NCBI RefSeq assembly: GCF_002223055.1
Contig: NZ_NKFL01000006.1
Span: 434,001-498,000, forward strand
Direction of reading: 5' to 3'
DNA length: 64,000 bases
Source of the DNA: Burkholderia sp. HI2500
GTDB taxonomy: Bacteria > Pseudomonadota > Gammaproteobacteria > Burkholderiales > Burkholderiaceae
Shown here in pieces: positions 34,018-42,563 of the stretch. Position 1 is the first letter of the stretch. Each line of letters starts with the position of its first letter. The notes below the pieces were generated by a model. It did no database searches. It saw only the letters and a list, made by a program, of their open reading frames with translations, and was not told the origin of the DNA. The translations under genes and the position numbers were made by a program.

Positions 34018-35188
34018 AAGCGCTCGTCAGGACGACATGGCTGCGCGGGATGCCCATGATCCGGTCGCCGATGTTCATTCCCCATTCGGTCATGTCGATG
34101 CCCTGACTCAATTGTTCAGCCTGCCAACGCGACAGGGCTGCATCGATGTCGGAATCCGCGGATTGCAGCGCCGTGGCCAACGTCAATGCGTTGGCGGCTG
34201 CCTTGGCGGTACTGCCCGCGGTATGAGGGCGCGGAACGAAGGCGGCGTCGCCCAGCAGGATCGCTCTGCCATACACCATCTGCTTCACCTGCAGATCCAG
34301 GATGGCCTGGACGAACGGTTCGTGGGTGGCTTCAACCAACGTCTGGAAAGTCGGCGCGAGAAGCGCCTTCGACGCCTGCGTCAGGCTGGCGAGGTCTTCG
34401 TCTTTCAATGCGCCCGGAGGCAGCGAAAACGAGTGGCGTATCCCGGAGCGGTCGGTCAATAACGATGAGAGTTCTTCGCCGTGGGCAACCTTCCGGTACC
34501 ACACCCAGTTCCAGCGCCGCTGACCTTCCTGCGTCGACAGGTCTTCGCCCGGGACGAGATATTCGAGCATCAGGTGACCGGGGCCTTGCTGGAAGGCAAA
34601 GGTTCCCTTGAGAACATCCGCGGCGCTTGCCGGGAGTGCCGCTTCAGGAACGAGCCCGCGCCACGCGACATATCCGGCGTAGGTGGGTGCCAGGCCGGCA
34701 GAAACTTGTTCTCGGACCGTGGAGCGTGCGCCGTCCGCGCCGACGAGCAGATCGCCGGTTTCGATGCGGCCGCTGGCAAAGCAGGCGGTGATCCGGTCGC
34801 CGTTCTGTTCAAAGCGGACGAAGCGCTCGCCCGGATGAAAGACCTGCGCGGGCAGGTGCGCCTTCATCGTGCCGTAGAGCATGTTCCAGGACGTCTGGGT
34901 CTGCGGCATGAAGCTGCGCTGGATGACGCGATCGGTATGGTCCAGGTAGATGCGGTCGCCCGACCGCACGCCGAGCGCGGCGTCGGTCTGAATTCCGGCG
35001 AAATGAAATGCTGACAGGACGTCGCCCTGCAACACGATTCCACCCCCTCGGCTGTCCAGTTCACTCGGGGAGCGCTCGAAGATGTCGACGTCCCACCCCG
35101 CGGCTTGCAGCGTCGTTGCAGTAAAGAGCCCGCCGAGCGAGCCGCCGATGATCAGTGCGCGCGGCCTGGCTTTTGCGGTGGCGACCAT
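34016..35188 (-). CDS. FAD-dependent aromatic monooxygenase
   Basis: This 390-residue flavoprotein hydroxylase has the FAD-binding GGSLGGLFTATTLQAAGWDVDIFER (GxGxxG-like, here G-G-S-L-G-G), the GD motif LLVGADGARSTVR near residue 155 and the second FAD motif GRAILLGDAAFVPRPHTAGST near 310. It resembles 2,6-dihydroxypyridine 3-hydroxylase-type enzymes. GGAGAG lies seven bases before the ATG at 35188. A DsbA-like gene precedes it by 96 bases on the same strand and a LysR gene is divergent beyond that. Together they suggest a small inducible catabolic or detoxification unit. Confidence 0.87.
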   Translation of the reverse strand: MVATAKARPRALIIGGSLGGLFTATTLQAAGWDVDIFERSPSELDSRGGGIVLQGDVLSAFHFAGIQTDAALGVRSGDRIYLDHTDRVIQRSFMPQTQTSWNMLYGTMKAHLPAQVFHPGERFVRFEQNGDRITACFASGRIETGDLLVGADGARSTVREQVSAGLAPTYAGYVAWRGLVPEAALPASAADVLKGTFAFQQGPGHLMLEYLVPGEDLSTQEGQRRWNWVWYRKVAHGEELSSLLTDRSGIRHSFSLPPGALKDEDLASLTQASKALLAPTFQTLVEATHEPFVQAILDLQVKQMVYGRAILLGDAAFVPRPHTAGSTAKAAANALTLATALQSADSDIDAALSRWQAEQLSQGIDMTEWGMNIGDRIMGIPRSHVVLTSA

Positions 35189-35284
35189 GAATCTCTCCAA
35201 ACGAGTAGCGTGTGTTGTGCTTGGCGCGCATGCCCGATTCAGCGAATCGAGCGTGCGCGCTTGCGTTCACCTGCAGGTGTCGGT

Positions 35285-35950
35285 TCAGACGGCGGCTTTG
35301 GCGGTTGTGTCGCCGGCGGCGTGCCGAAGCACTTCAGCGAGTACCGAAACCGGTTGTGCACCGCTAACCGGAACGCCGCCCACACGGATTGTCGGCACCG
35401 ACCGGATGCCGGCCGCCCCGGCCCGCAGTTCGTCGGCAACGACTTCGCGCTCGCCGTCGTTCGTCGCCAGGAAACTGCGCACTTCGTCAGCGTCGAAACC
35501 CGTCCTTTCCGCGAGGCTGACCAAAACCTCGGCCATGCCGATGTCCTGTCCGTCGGAAAAGTAGGCCGAGAAAACCGCCTCGAACAGTGCTTCGGTCCGG
35601 GCCGCATCTCCCTTGGACTGAGCGAGGAACATCAGGCGATGGGCAAGCCGCGTGTTGGGCGTGACCGCTACGCGGTCGTAGTTGAATTCGACACCTGCGC
35701 GTTTGCCCGCCAGCGTGACGTCGGCATCCATTGCCTGCGAACGTGCCCAGCTTCCGAATTTGGCGCTGCGATAGGCTTTTCGATCGATTCCGTCCTTGGG
35801 CATGGTCGGATTGAGTTCATACGGAAGGTACTTGACGGTCGGTGCGACGGCCAGGTTGGCCTCCCGGAGCGCTGCCTTGAGATGTGCGTGGCCGATCCAG
35901 CACCACGGGCAGATGAAGTCGTACGTGACCTGGATGTCGAGCGGATTCAT
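35285..35950 (-). CDS. DsbA-family oxidoreductase (FrnE-like)
   Basis: This 221-residue protein without a signal peptide has a thioredoxin fold. Cys14-Pro-Trp-Cys17 lies in YDFICPWCWIGHAHL, and the C-terminal cis-Pro region is IRSVPTIRVGGVPVSGAQP. FrnE-like members are cytosolic disulfide oxidoreductases, often encoded with secondary-metabolism or oxidative genes. AAGGAG lies close upstream of the ATG. It is first in the operon with the flavin monooxygenase and divergent from the LysR gene that probably controls both. Confidence 0.88.
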   Translation of the reverse strand: MNPLDIQVTYDFICPWCWIGHAHLKAALREANLAVAPTVKYLPYELNPTMPKDGIDRKAYRSAKFGSWARSQAMDADVTLAGKRAGVEFNYDRVAVTPNTRLAHRLMFLAQSKGDAARTEALFEAVFSAYFSDGQDIGMAEVLVSLAERTGFDADEVRSFLATNDGEREVVADELRAGAAGIRSVPTIRVGGVPVSGAQPVSVLAEVLRHAAGDTTAKAAV

Positions 35951-36020
35951 TTGGAGGCTCCTTGCGTTGACGGTTCAAGCACTTTAGGCTTTGCGTCAGG
36001 GTAAAAGAATATGAACCGAT

Positions 36021-36037
36021 CGCAAACCAGCATTGCG
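36021..36037. promoter_or_regulatory. Putative LysR operator CGCAA-N7-TTGCG
   Basis: The inverted pair CGCAA (36021-36025) and TTGCG (36033-36037) sits in the 113-base gap between the DsbA-like and LysR starts, where an autoregulatory LysR site is expected. The seven-base spacing fits the family. Assignment is by position only. Confidence 0.4.
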
Positions 36038-36063
36038 GTGCGCGCAAAGATAAAGGACAAGGC

Positions 36064-36990
36064 ATGGACAAGCTTCTTGCGTTGCGGGCATTCATCGACG
36101 TCGCGGAAACGGGGGGCTTTTCGAAGGCGGCCCGCCGCATGGGGGTGGCCACTTCGTCGGTGACGCGCCTGATGGACGCGTTGGAGAAGTCTCTTGGCAG
36201 CGCGTTGCTGACTCGCACGACGCGTCACGTGACGTTGACGGATGCCGGTTCCGCGTATCTGGAGCAGATCACGCGCGTGCTGTCGGACCTCGACGAAGCC
36301 GATGGGAGTGTGTCCGACACGGGTGGCGACGCGGTTGGACCGCTGCGTGTTTCGATGCCCGTGACCTTCGGGCGCCTGTGCCTGGGGCCGCACATCGCCG
36401 GCTTCCTGCAGCAGCATCCCCGCGTATCCCTGGATCTGGTGCTGTCGGATTCGTACCTGGATCTGGCGACCGAGCGAATTGACGTTGCGGTGCGCATCGG
36501 CACGCCTGCAAACCAGCCGAATCTGATCGTCAATCGCCTGGCGGAACATCATCGCTATGTCGTCGCGAGTCGTGACTATCTGGAAAGCAACGGAATGCCC
36601 GCTTCTCCGGACGATCTGCGAAACCATCAATGCCTGCGTTTTGCGTACCAGGCCGCGGTGCAGCGTTGGTCGTTCACTCGCGCAGGCAGCACCGAGCATG
36701 TCGAGATCAACGGCAGACTTTCGGTGAACAACTCGGACGTGCTGCGCGAGGCCGTGATCAGCGGGTTTGGCATCGCACTGCTTCCCCAATGGCTCGTCGA
36801 AGAGGATGTGATGGCGGGGCGGCTCACGCGTCTTTTCGAAGACTACTCGATCAACCCGCTCGACCAGACCGTCTGCGTTTATGCCGCCTATCTTCCGAAT
36901 CGCCGCCACTCACGCAAAGTGCATGCGTTGCTTGAATTTCTTCGACATCGCATCACGCACTCCGGCGCGTTTTCGGATGCGTCGAGCTAG
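36064..36990 (+). CDS. LysR-family transcriptional regulator
   Basis: This 308-residue regulator starts MDKLLALRAFIDVAETGGFSKAARRMGVATSSVTRLMDALEKSLG, the N-terminal winged helix of the subgroup that includes DhcR/YafC-like regulators. The substrate-binding domain follows from about residue 90. It is divergent from the DsbA-like/monooxygenase operon and probably activates it. The third-codon G+C here is visibly lower than in flanking genes, as in the two divergent genes, so the three may have been acquired together. Confidence 0.88.
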   Translation: MDKLLALRAFIDVAETGGFSKAARRMGVATSSVTRLMDALEKSLGSALLTRTTRHVTLTDAGSAYLEQITRVLSDLDEADGSVSDTGGDAVGPLRVSMPVTFGRLCLGPHIAGFLQQHPRVSLDLVLSDSYLDLATERIDVAVRIGTPANQPNLIVNRLAEHHRYVVASRDYLESNGMPASPDDLRNHQCLRFAYQAAVQRWSFTRAGSTEHVEINGRLSVNNSDVLREAVISGFGIALLPQWLVEEDVMAGRLTRLFEDYSINPLDQTVCVYAAYLPNRRHSRKVHALLEFLRHRITHSGAFSDASS

Positions 36991-37156
36991 GCCGCGATCT
37001 CGCGCGGTCCCACGCTCCGGCGGCCGGCCACCCGAAGCCGCAAACACGCGCGCTCCGGCCATGACACTGCCCGATTTAACGCTTCATTACGATGGGCTGT
37101 CCGGAAAGGTGCTAGATTTGCGCATCGATAATTCGCAAGGCGGAGAGGGCAGACAG

Positions 37157-37585
37157 ATGTTGAAGAAACTGGCGGGGATGGCCGTGGTGGTCGGTGCGGC
37201 GGCGGTGGTGTCGCTGCCGGCTGTGGCAGGCGACACGAACAACGCACTGGGCGGCGCGCTGGGTGGCGTCGCCGGCGCGGCGGTCGGTAACGCGATTGGC
37301 GGCAGCACGGGCACCGTGATCGGCGGGGCAGTGGGTGGTGGCGCGGGTGGTGCGGTGACGTCGAACAAACACGAACGCACGGGCGCGATCGTCGGCGGCG
37401 CACTGGGCGGCGGCGCAGGCGCCGCTGCGGGCAACGCGATGGGCGGCACGGCCGGCGGGCTCGTCGGCGCCGGCTTGGGCGGTGGCGCGGGCGCGGCGCT
37501 GGGCGGCCACGTGTCGCGCAACAACTCGCGTTCCAACGATCATTACCGCGGCAACAAGCACAAGAAGCGCCACAAGCACGACTGA
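37157..37585 (+). CDS. Glycine-zipper 2TM secreted/outer-membrane protein
   Basis: This 142-residue protein has a signal peptide (MLKKLAGMAVVVGAAAVVSLPAVA). A chain of Gly-Ala zipper repeats follows (GGALGGVAGAAVGNAIGG, GGALGGGAGAAAGNAMGG), interrupted by the polar SNKHERTG, and the chain ends in a basic His/Lys-rich tail (YRGNKHKKRHKHD). Glycine-zipper proteins insert into or span membranes and are common in the outer membrane. The tail could bind metal or anionic polymer. The ATG follows GGAGAGGG at about 37141-37149. The function is unknown. Confidence 0.78.
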   Translation: MLKKLAGMAVVVGAAAVVSLPAVAGDTNNALGGALGGVAGAAVGNAIGGSTGTVIGGAVGGGAGGAVTSNKHERTGAIVGGALGGGAGAAAGNAMGGTAGGLVGAGLGGGAGAALGGHVSRNNSRSNDHYRGNKHKKRHKHD

Positions 37586-37657
37586 CCGGCGGTTCCCCGG
37601 CGAGTGTCGACGGCGCCGGGGTGCCGTGCATGAAGGGCGACGGAGGCGGTCAAGCGG

Positions 37658-38335
37658 TCAATCCGGCTTTCCGTCGCCGGTGATCAATGCGTTGAGCACC
37701 AGATCCGAGATCGTGCGGTAAGCCGCGTCGAAATCGTCGTTCCCCAGCGCACGCTTGCCGAGCACCAGCAGCATCTGGGGAGCGAAATCCGCATACGCCT
37801 GCGTGGCTGCCCAGATCAGGAAGAACAGGTGCTCGGCATCGACCTGCCTGACCTTGCCCTCCTCGATCCAGCGTTCGAGCACCCGGATGTCGTCGCGCAA
37901 CACCGGAATCAGTTGTTTGCGAATTTCCTTTCCGTAGGTCCTGGCGCCGCCGATGATCTCCAGCGCAAATACCCGCGATCCATGCGGGCGATTTCTGGAG
38001 AATTCGAGTTTGGCCCGGATATAGGCCGACATGGCTTCCGCGGGCTCGCGATCGGGCGCCGCGAATTCCCGCATCCTGCCGAGCCAGTCCCGCAAGACGT
38101 CGTCCAGCACGCGTTGGTAGAGCGCCAGCTTCGTGGGGAAGTAGTACATCAGGTTCTGCTTCGACAGGCCGGCGGCCGCTGCGATCGTCGCAACGGAACT
38201 GCCCTCGAATCCGTCAATGGCAAACGATTCCTCGGCCGCGGCGAGAATGGTCGCCTCGAGCGTGTCGCGCAGCGCTTCGCGCCGGCCGTGAGGCCGGCCG
38301 GGCGCTTCCGCAGTCGGCTCGGACGGGTGCCTCAC
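37658..38335 (-). CDS. TetR-family regulator, RutR-like
   Basis: This 225-residue regulator has the TetR helix-turn-helix (about residues 25-70, FEGSSVATIAAAAGLSKQNLMYYFPTK). The C-terminal domain follows the RutR/YcdC pattern (SAYIRAKLEFSRNRPHGSRVFALEIIGGA, FFLIWAATQAYADFA). RutR of E. coli senses uracil/thymine and controls pyrimidine use. The GTG at 38335 has a near-perfect GGAGGA seven bases upstream and is preferred over longer starts that read non-protein-like sequence. It is third in the operon after codB and codA, so it probably regulates that operon with a pyrimidine-like ligand. Confidence 0.87.
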   Translation of the reverse strand: MRHPSEPTAEAPGRPHGRREALRDTLEATILAAAEESFAIDGFEGSSVATIAAAAGLSKQNLMYYFPTKLALYQRVLDDVLRDWLGRMREFAAPDREPAEAMSAYIRAKLEFSRNRPHGSRVFALEIIGGARTYGKEIRKQLIPVLRDDIRVLERWIEEGKVRQVDAEHLFFLIWAATQAYADFAPQMLLVLGKRALGNDDFDAAYRTISDLVLNALITGDGKPD

Positions 38336-38375
38336 GATGCGTCCTCCGGCATGTCGGACCAGTGTCGTCGCCCGC

Positions 38376-39629
38376 TCAACGCGTGCCCGCTTCAGGATAG
38401 GTGATGTGTTCGGGCGTGCGCTGCATGATGACCTTCCCGGCACGGAGCGACACGCGCACCTTGGCCTGCGTGCGAACCACTTCATAGTCGGAATCCGCGT
38501 CGAGGATCAGCAGGTTGGCCGGCCGCCCGACCGCGATGCCATAGCGGTCCCCCAGGGACATCGCACGGGCGCTGTGCTCCGTCACGAAGTCGAGGCATCG
38601 CTGCAGGTCTTCGTAGCCGAGCATGTGGCACACGTGCAGGCCGACGTCGAGGATGCGCAGGATGTTGCCGTTGCCGATGGGATACCACGGATCCTTGATC
38701 GAATCCTGTCCGAAGCATACGTTGATGCCGGCGCGATCGAGTTCCGCGACACGCGTGATGCCGCGTCGTTTCGGGAACGTGTCGAAACGCCCCTGCAGAT
38801 GGATGCTTTCGGTCGGACACGAAACAAAATGGATGTCCGAGCGCTTCAGCAACCGGAACAGCTTCGAGCAGTAGGCGTTGTCGTAGGAACCCATCGCGGT
38901 CGTGTGGCTGGCGGTGACGCGCGGGCCCATCCCGCGAACCCGCGCTTCCTCGGCAAGCACTTCCAGGAAGCGCGAGTGCGGATCGTCGGTTTCGTCGCAA
39001 TGAACGTCGACCAGGCAGTCCTTGCGCTCCGCGAGTTCCATCAGGAACTTGATGGAGCTCACGCCCTGGTCGCGCGTGTTCTCGAAATGCGGAATGCCGC
39101 CCACGACGTCGGCCCCCATGTCGATCGCGCGCTCCATCAGCGCCCGTCCGTTCTCGAACGACTCGATGCCTTCCTGCGGGAAGGCGACGATCTGCAGATC
39201 GATGAGATCGCGCGCTTCGTCCCTGACCTCGAGCATCGCCTTCAACGCGGCAAGCGTGTGATCGGTGACGTCCACGTGCGTGCGCACGTGCTGGATGCCG
39301 TTGTCGCGCAACATGCCGATCGTGGTGTGGGCGCGGGCTTTCGTATCCTCATGGGTAATGGTGGCCTTGCGCTGGCCCCACCGCTCGATACCTTCGAACA
39401 GCGTGCCGCTCATGTTCCACTCGGGTTCGCCCGCGGTCAGCGTCGCATCCAGGTGGATATGCGGCTCGACCAGCGGCGGGATGACGAGATGGCTGCCCGC
39501 ATCGATGACGTCGTCCCCTTGAGACGTCAGCGGCGACGGCTGGATGTCGATGCCGCGAATCGTGCCCGCATCGATGTCGATTGTGAAGAGGCCGCTACGG
39601 CCGCGCAATCTGGCGTTGATGATTTTCAT
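38376..39629 (-). CDS. codA: Cytosine deaminase family amidohydrolase
   Basis: This 417-residue amidohydrolase aligns end to end with E. coli CodA at a constant offset of four residues through the core. Metal ligands His57, His59, His210 and Asp309 and catalytic Glu213 and His242 are all present, as are the substrate-site Gln152 and Trp315. Two active-site residues differ: Gln308 replaces the E. coli His312, and Ser310 replaces Asp314. Asp314 substitutions in E. coli CodA alter pyrimidine preference, so the true substrate may be a cytosine analogue. The gene follows codB by 43 bases and precedes the TetR gene by 40. Confidence 0.88.
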   Translation of the reverse strand: MKIINARLRGRSGLFTIDIDAGTIRGIDIQPSPLTSQGDDVIDAGSHLVIPPLVEPHIHLDATLTAGEPEWNMSGTLFEGIERWGQRKATITHEDTKARAHTTIGMLRDNGIQHVRTHVDVTDHTLAALKAMLEVRDEARDLIDLQIVAFPQEGIESFENGRALMERAIDMGADVVGGIPHFENTRDQGVSSIKFLMELAERKDCLVDVHCDETDDPHSRFLEVLAEEARVRGMGPRVTASHTTAMGSYDNAYCSKLFRLLKRSDIHFVSCPTESIHLQGRFDTFPKRRGITRVAELDRAGINVCFGQDSIKDPWYPIGNGNILRILDVGLHVCHMLGYEDLQRCLDFVTEHSARAMSLGDRYGIAVGRPANLLILDADSDYEVVRTQAKVRVSLRAGKVIMQRTPEHITYPEAGTR

Positions 39630-39672
39630 GAGGATTCCTGTGGTTTTGGGGGCGGGAGGGCGCGCAGCGGAA

Positions 39673-40968
39673 TCATTCACCCTGAACGGACGGCTCGCGC
39701 GTGAATGCGCGGGCAATCTGCAGCAGCACGATGTAGGCGGCGGCGGACGCCGCGATGCCGACGAGCGGCGCGATCCACGGCGAGGTATAGGCGAGTCCGG
39801 CGCCGATGGCATACGCGGCCAGGCCGACCAGGTTGAAGCGCGGAAGGCGGGCGGCGGCGAGCGACGGATATTGCCCGCGATGGCGGTACCAGTAGTCCGC
39901 CATGATCACGCCGCCGACCGGCGGAATGATCGAGCCGAGCAGCACCAGGAACGGAATCAGCCACGCATACATCCCGCCGACCGCGAGCACGATGCCGATC
40001 GCCGCGCCCACGAGTACGAGCGTGCGGCGCCGTTCGGTGCGCAGCAGATGGCATCCGGCGGCCGCCACGTTGTACATCGTCGGCCCCTGGATGGTCCAGA
40101 GATTGAGGCACAGCATCACGACCGCCGCGATCGACAGGCCCTGCAGCATCATCACCTCGACGATGTCGGCTTGCTGATAGACGATCGCGCAGTATGCGCC
40201 CGCGATGATCATCAGGCCGTTGCCCGCGAAGAATCCGATCATGCTGGCCGAGACGGCGCTGCGCGCGCTGCGTGCGAGGCGGGTCCAGTTGGTGGCCTGG
40301 GTCGCGCCGCTGGCAAAGGTGCCGATGACCATGGTCACGGCGGCCGAGAACGGCATCGGCTGGGACGGCGCGACATGCGTGAGGCCGGCCCACCCGCCGA
40401 TATCGCGGGTGGCGATCCACATCGACGTCATCAGCAGCACGAACATCAGCGGCACGGAGACGCGCGACAGCACATCCATGCCGCGATAGCCGATGATGGC
40501 CGTGATCGAAAATCCGAAGCCGAAGAGGATCATCAGCGGCGTGGTCACGGCGGGCGGCCAGCCCAGCAGCTTGACCAATACGATCGCCACCGTCGCGGTT
40601 CCCCATGCGTACCAGCCGAGTTCGGCGAAGCCGAGCAGGAAATCGGACAGCTTGCTGCCCGTTTCCCCGAAGCAGAACCGCCCCATCAGCACCGCATTCA
40701 GGCCGCTGCGGGCGGCAATCAGCGCAAGCGACGCCGCATAGACGGCGAGCAACAGGTTTCCGATGACGGCGATCTGGATCATGCTGACGACGTCGAAGGC
40801 CACACCGATCTTGCCGCCGGCAAACATCGTTCCCGTGAAGAACGTGAAACTCAACAACACCATCGTGATGGACAGGAATCCGGTGCGTTTCTCGAGCGGG
40901 ACTTCGCTCAGCGAGAATTCTCCGTGATCCGATTCGGCCATCGGGCTTGCATCCCGGTTCGTGGGCAT
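39673..40968 (-). CDS. codB: Cytosine permease (NCS1 family)
   Basis: This 431-residue NCS1 transporter has 12 predicted helices and the CodB-like pieces VPLEKRTGFLSITMVLLSFTFFTGTMFAGG, AELGWYAWG and IPPVGGVIMADYW. It imports cytosine or a related base with protons or sodium. The ATG at 40968 has GGGAGA eight bases upstream. It is the first gene of the codB-codA-tetR operon, and a perfect palindrome lies 104 bases upstream of its start. Confidence 0.9.
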   Translation of the reverse strand: MPTNRDASPMAESDHGEFSLSEVPLEKRTGFLSITMVLLSFTFFTGTMFAGGKIGVAFDVVSMIQIAVIGNLLLAVYAASLALIAARSGLNAVLMGRFCFGETGSKLSDFLLGFAELGWYAWGTATVAIVLVKLLGWPPAVTTPLMILFGFGFSITAIIGYRGMDVLSRVSVPLMFVLLMTSMWIATRDIGGWAGLTHVAPSQPMPFSAAVTMVIGTFASGATQATNWTRLARSARSAVSASMIGFFAGNGLMIIAGAYCAIVYQQADIVEVMMLQGLSIAAVVMLCLNLWTIQGPTMYNVAAAGCHLLRTERRRTLVLVGAAIGIVLAVGGMYAWLIPFLVLLGSIIPPVGGVIMADYWYRHRGQYPSLAAARLPRFNLVGLAAYAIGAGLAYTSPWIAPLVGIAASAAAYIVLLQIARAFTREPSVQGE

Positions 40969-41071
40969 CTTTCTGGTCTCCCGTCAGCGATTGGGTCGGG
41001 TCTGAAAGGGGTTACGGGGGCCGTGCTTGGATGGGTGACGCGCTGTTTCAGCGGGTCATTCTCTCAGTCCA

Positions 41072-41095
41072 AAATTTTTACAACCGTAAAAATTT
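41072..41095. promoter_or_regulatory. Perfect 10-bp inverted repeat upstream of codB
   Basis: AAATTTTTAC (41072-41081) and GTAAAAATTT (41086-41095) are exact complements separated by AACC. The element is far more AT-rich than its surroundings and lies in the gap shared by codB and the puuB-like gene. It is a strong candidate operator for the TetR protein of the codB operon. Confidence 0.6.
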
Positions 41096-41194
41096 CGTCC
41101 GGGTGGATGGCAGGAACCTTCACCGGGGCGGTGCGGTTCATGCGCAACGCGTGTCGTGTATCGGCCGATCCGGCGTTTTTTTGCCCGCTTGCCT

Positions 41195-41248
41195 CCGTGA
41201 AATTGCCGTGCTAATTTTTCATGAAATTTCTCGGCGTAATTTTCACGG
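41195..41248. promoter_or_regulatory. Clustered GTGAAATT-type half-sites before the puuB-like gene
   Basis: CCGTGAAA (41195-41202) and TTTCACGG (41241-41248) form an exact inverted pair 38 bases apart, and a perfect palindrome TTTCATGAAA lies between at 41217-41226. All three share the TGAAA core. They sit just before the ribosome binding site of the oxidoreductase gene, as an operator for the XRE-cupin regulator would. Confidence 0.45.
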
Positions 41249-41256
41249 GAGTCCGC

Positions 41257-42546
41257 ATGTTCGTGCAGTCCGACCGTCACGTCGCAAGCTACTACGCCGG
41301 CACTTACCCGGCGCCGATCCCGCATCGTCCGACGCTGGACGAGCGCATCGATGCCGACGTGCTCGTCGTCGGCGCGGGTTTCAGCGGGCTGCATACGGCG
41401 TTGCGCCTGGCGCTCGCCGGCAAGCGGGTCGTCGTGCTCGAAGCGAGCCGCGTCGCGTGGGCCGCGTCGGGCCGCAACGGCGGGCAGGCGCTGCTCGGCT
41501 GGTCGTGCGACATGCAGCCGCTCAAGGATTCGCTCGGCCGCGACGGCGCGCGCCTGCTGTGGGACAGCATGCGCTGGGCCGCGGCCGAGGTGCGCGAACT
41601 GCCCGCGCGGCACGGTTTCGACATCGACTATCGGCCCGGCAGCCTGTGGGCGGCCGTGCGGCCGCGGCGTGTCGCGATGCTCGAGCAGGCGCGTGACGAA
41701 GCGGCCGAGCGCTGGGGCTACGACCGGCTGCGCGTGATCGGCCGTGACGAGATGCCCGAATGGATCGGCGGCACGCGTTACCTAGCGGCGCTGCACGATC
41801 CCGAGGCCGGCCACCTGAATCCGCTGAAACTCGCGCTCGGCCTCGCGCAGACGATCGAGCGCACGGGCGGCCGCATCTTCGAGCAGAGCCGCGTGCTCGA
41901 CTGCCGCGAGACGGCCGGCGGCTACGTTGCCCGCACGGCGCGCGGCGAAGTACGCGCGGACGTGCTCGTGCTGGCCTGCAACGCCTACGTCGATCGGCTC
42001 GATCGCGATCTCGCGCGCCGGCTGCTGCCGGTCGGCACGTACCAGGTCGCGACCGCGCCGCTCGCACCCGACGTCGCCCGTTCGCTGCTGCCGCAGAACA
42101 GTTGCGTGATCGACAACCAGTTCGTGCCCGACTATTTCCGCCTGAGCCCCGACAACCGGCTGCTGTTCGGCGGCGGCTGCACGTATCTCGGCGGCATTCC
42201 GGCCGATATCGCGGCGGCGACGCGCCCGCACCTCGAACGGGTGTTCCCGCAGCTGGCCGGCGTGCCGATCGATTACGCGTGGGGCGGCCACATCGACATC
42301 AGCATGCGCCGCACGCCGGACATCGGCCGCCACGGGCAGCGTTTCTGGCTGCAGGGGTTCTCGGGGCACGGCGTGCTGCCGACGCTCGCCGGTGCGCGCG
42401 CGGTGGCCGACGCGGTGCTCGGCGACGAACGCCTGCTTGCGCAGTACCAGCGCATCCGCAACCCGCGCTTCCCCGGCGGCGACCGGCTCGCCGCGCCGCT
42501 GGAAGCGATCGGCAAGGCCTGGTACCGTCTGCGCGATACCGTCTGA
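41257..42546 (+). CDS. PuuB-like FAD-dependent amine oxidoreductase
   Basis: This 429-residue DAO-family flavoenzyme has the dinucleotide motif DADVLVVGAGFSGLHTALRLALAGKRV followed by the FAD contact ASRVAWAASGRNGGQ. Its C-terminus has WGGHIDISMRRTPDIGR and GFSGHGVLPTLAGARAVADAV. This matches gamma-glutamylputrescine oxidase, which oxidises a blocked amine in putrescine degradation. The ATG at 41257 has GGGAG seven bases upstream and begins the conserved SYYAGTYP region. It is followed by the XRE-cupin regulator and a PuuA-like synthetase, giving a Puu-type set. Confidence 0.87.
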   Translation: MFVQSDRHVASYYAGTYPAPIPHRPTLDERIDADVLVVGAGFSGLHTALRLALAGKRVVVLEASRVAWAASGRNGGQALLGWSCDMQPLKDSLGRDGARLLWDSMRWAAAEVRELPARHGFDIDYRPGSLWAAVRPRRVAMLEQARDEAAERWGYDRLRVIGRDEMPEWIGGTRYLAALHDPEAGHLNPLKLALGLAQTIERTGGRIFEQSRVLDCRETAGGYVARTARGEVRADVLVLACNAYVDRLDRDLARRLLPVGTYQVATAPLAPDVARSLLPQNSCVIDNQFVPDYFRLSPDNRLLFGGGCTYLGGIPADIAAATRPHLERVFPQLAGVPIDYAWGGHIDISMRRTPDIGRHGQRFWLQGFSGHGVLPTLAGARAVADAVLGDERLLAQYQRIRNPRFPGGDRLAAPLEAIGKAWYRLRDTV

Positions 42547-42563
42547 CTGCACCGGAACCCACC

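Noticed and set aside
41164..41182. GCCG-ATC-CGGC followed by seven T, read as a terminator or attenuator before the puuB-like gene
   Set aside because: The stem is only four pairs and no transcript is known to enter from the left on the + strand; a leader attenuator is possible but unsupported.
39544..41214. A 556-codon + strand frame overlapping codA and codB
   Set aside because: It is antisense to two unmistakable genes and consists of low-complexity Arg/His/Gln residues.
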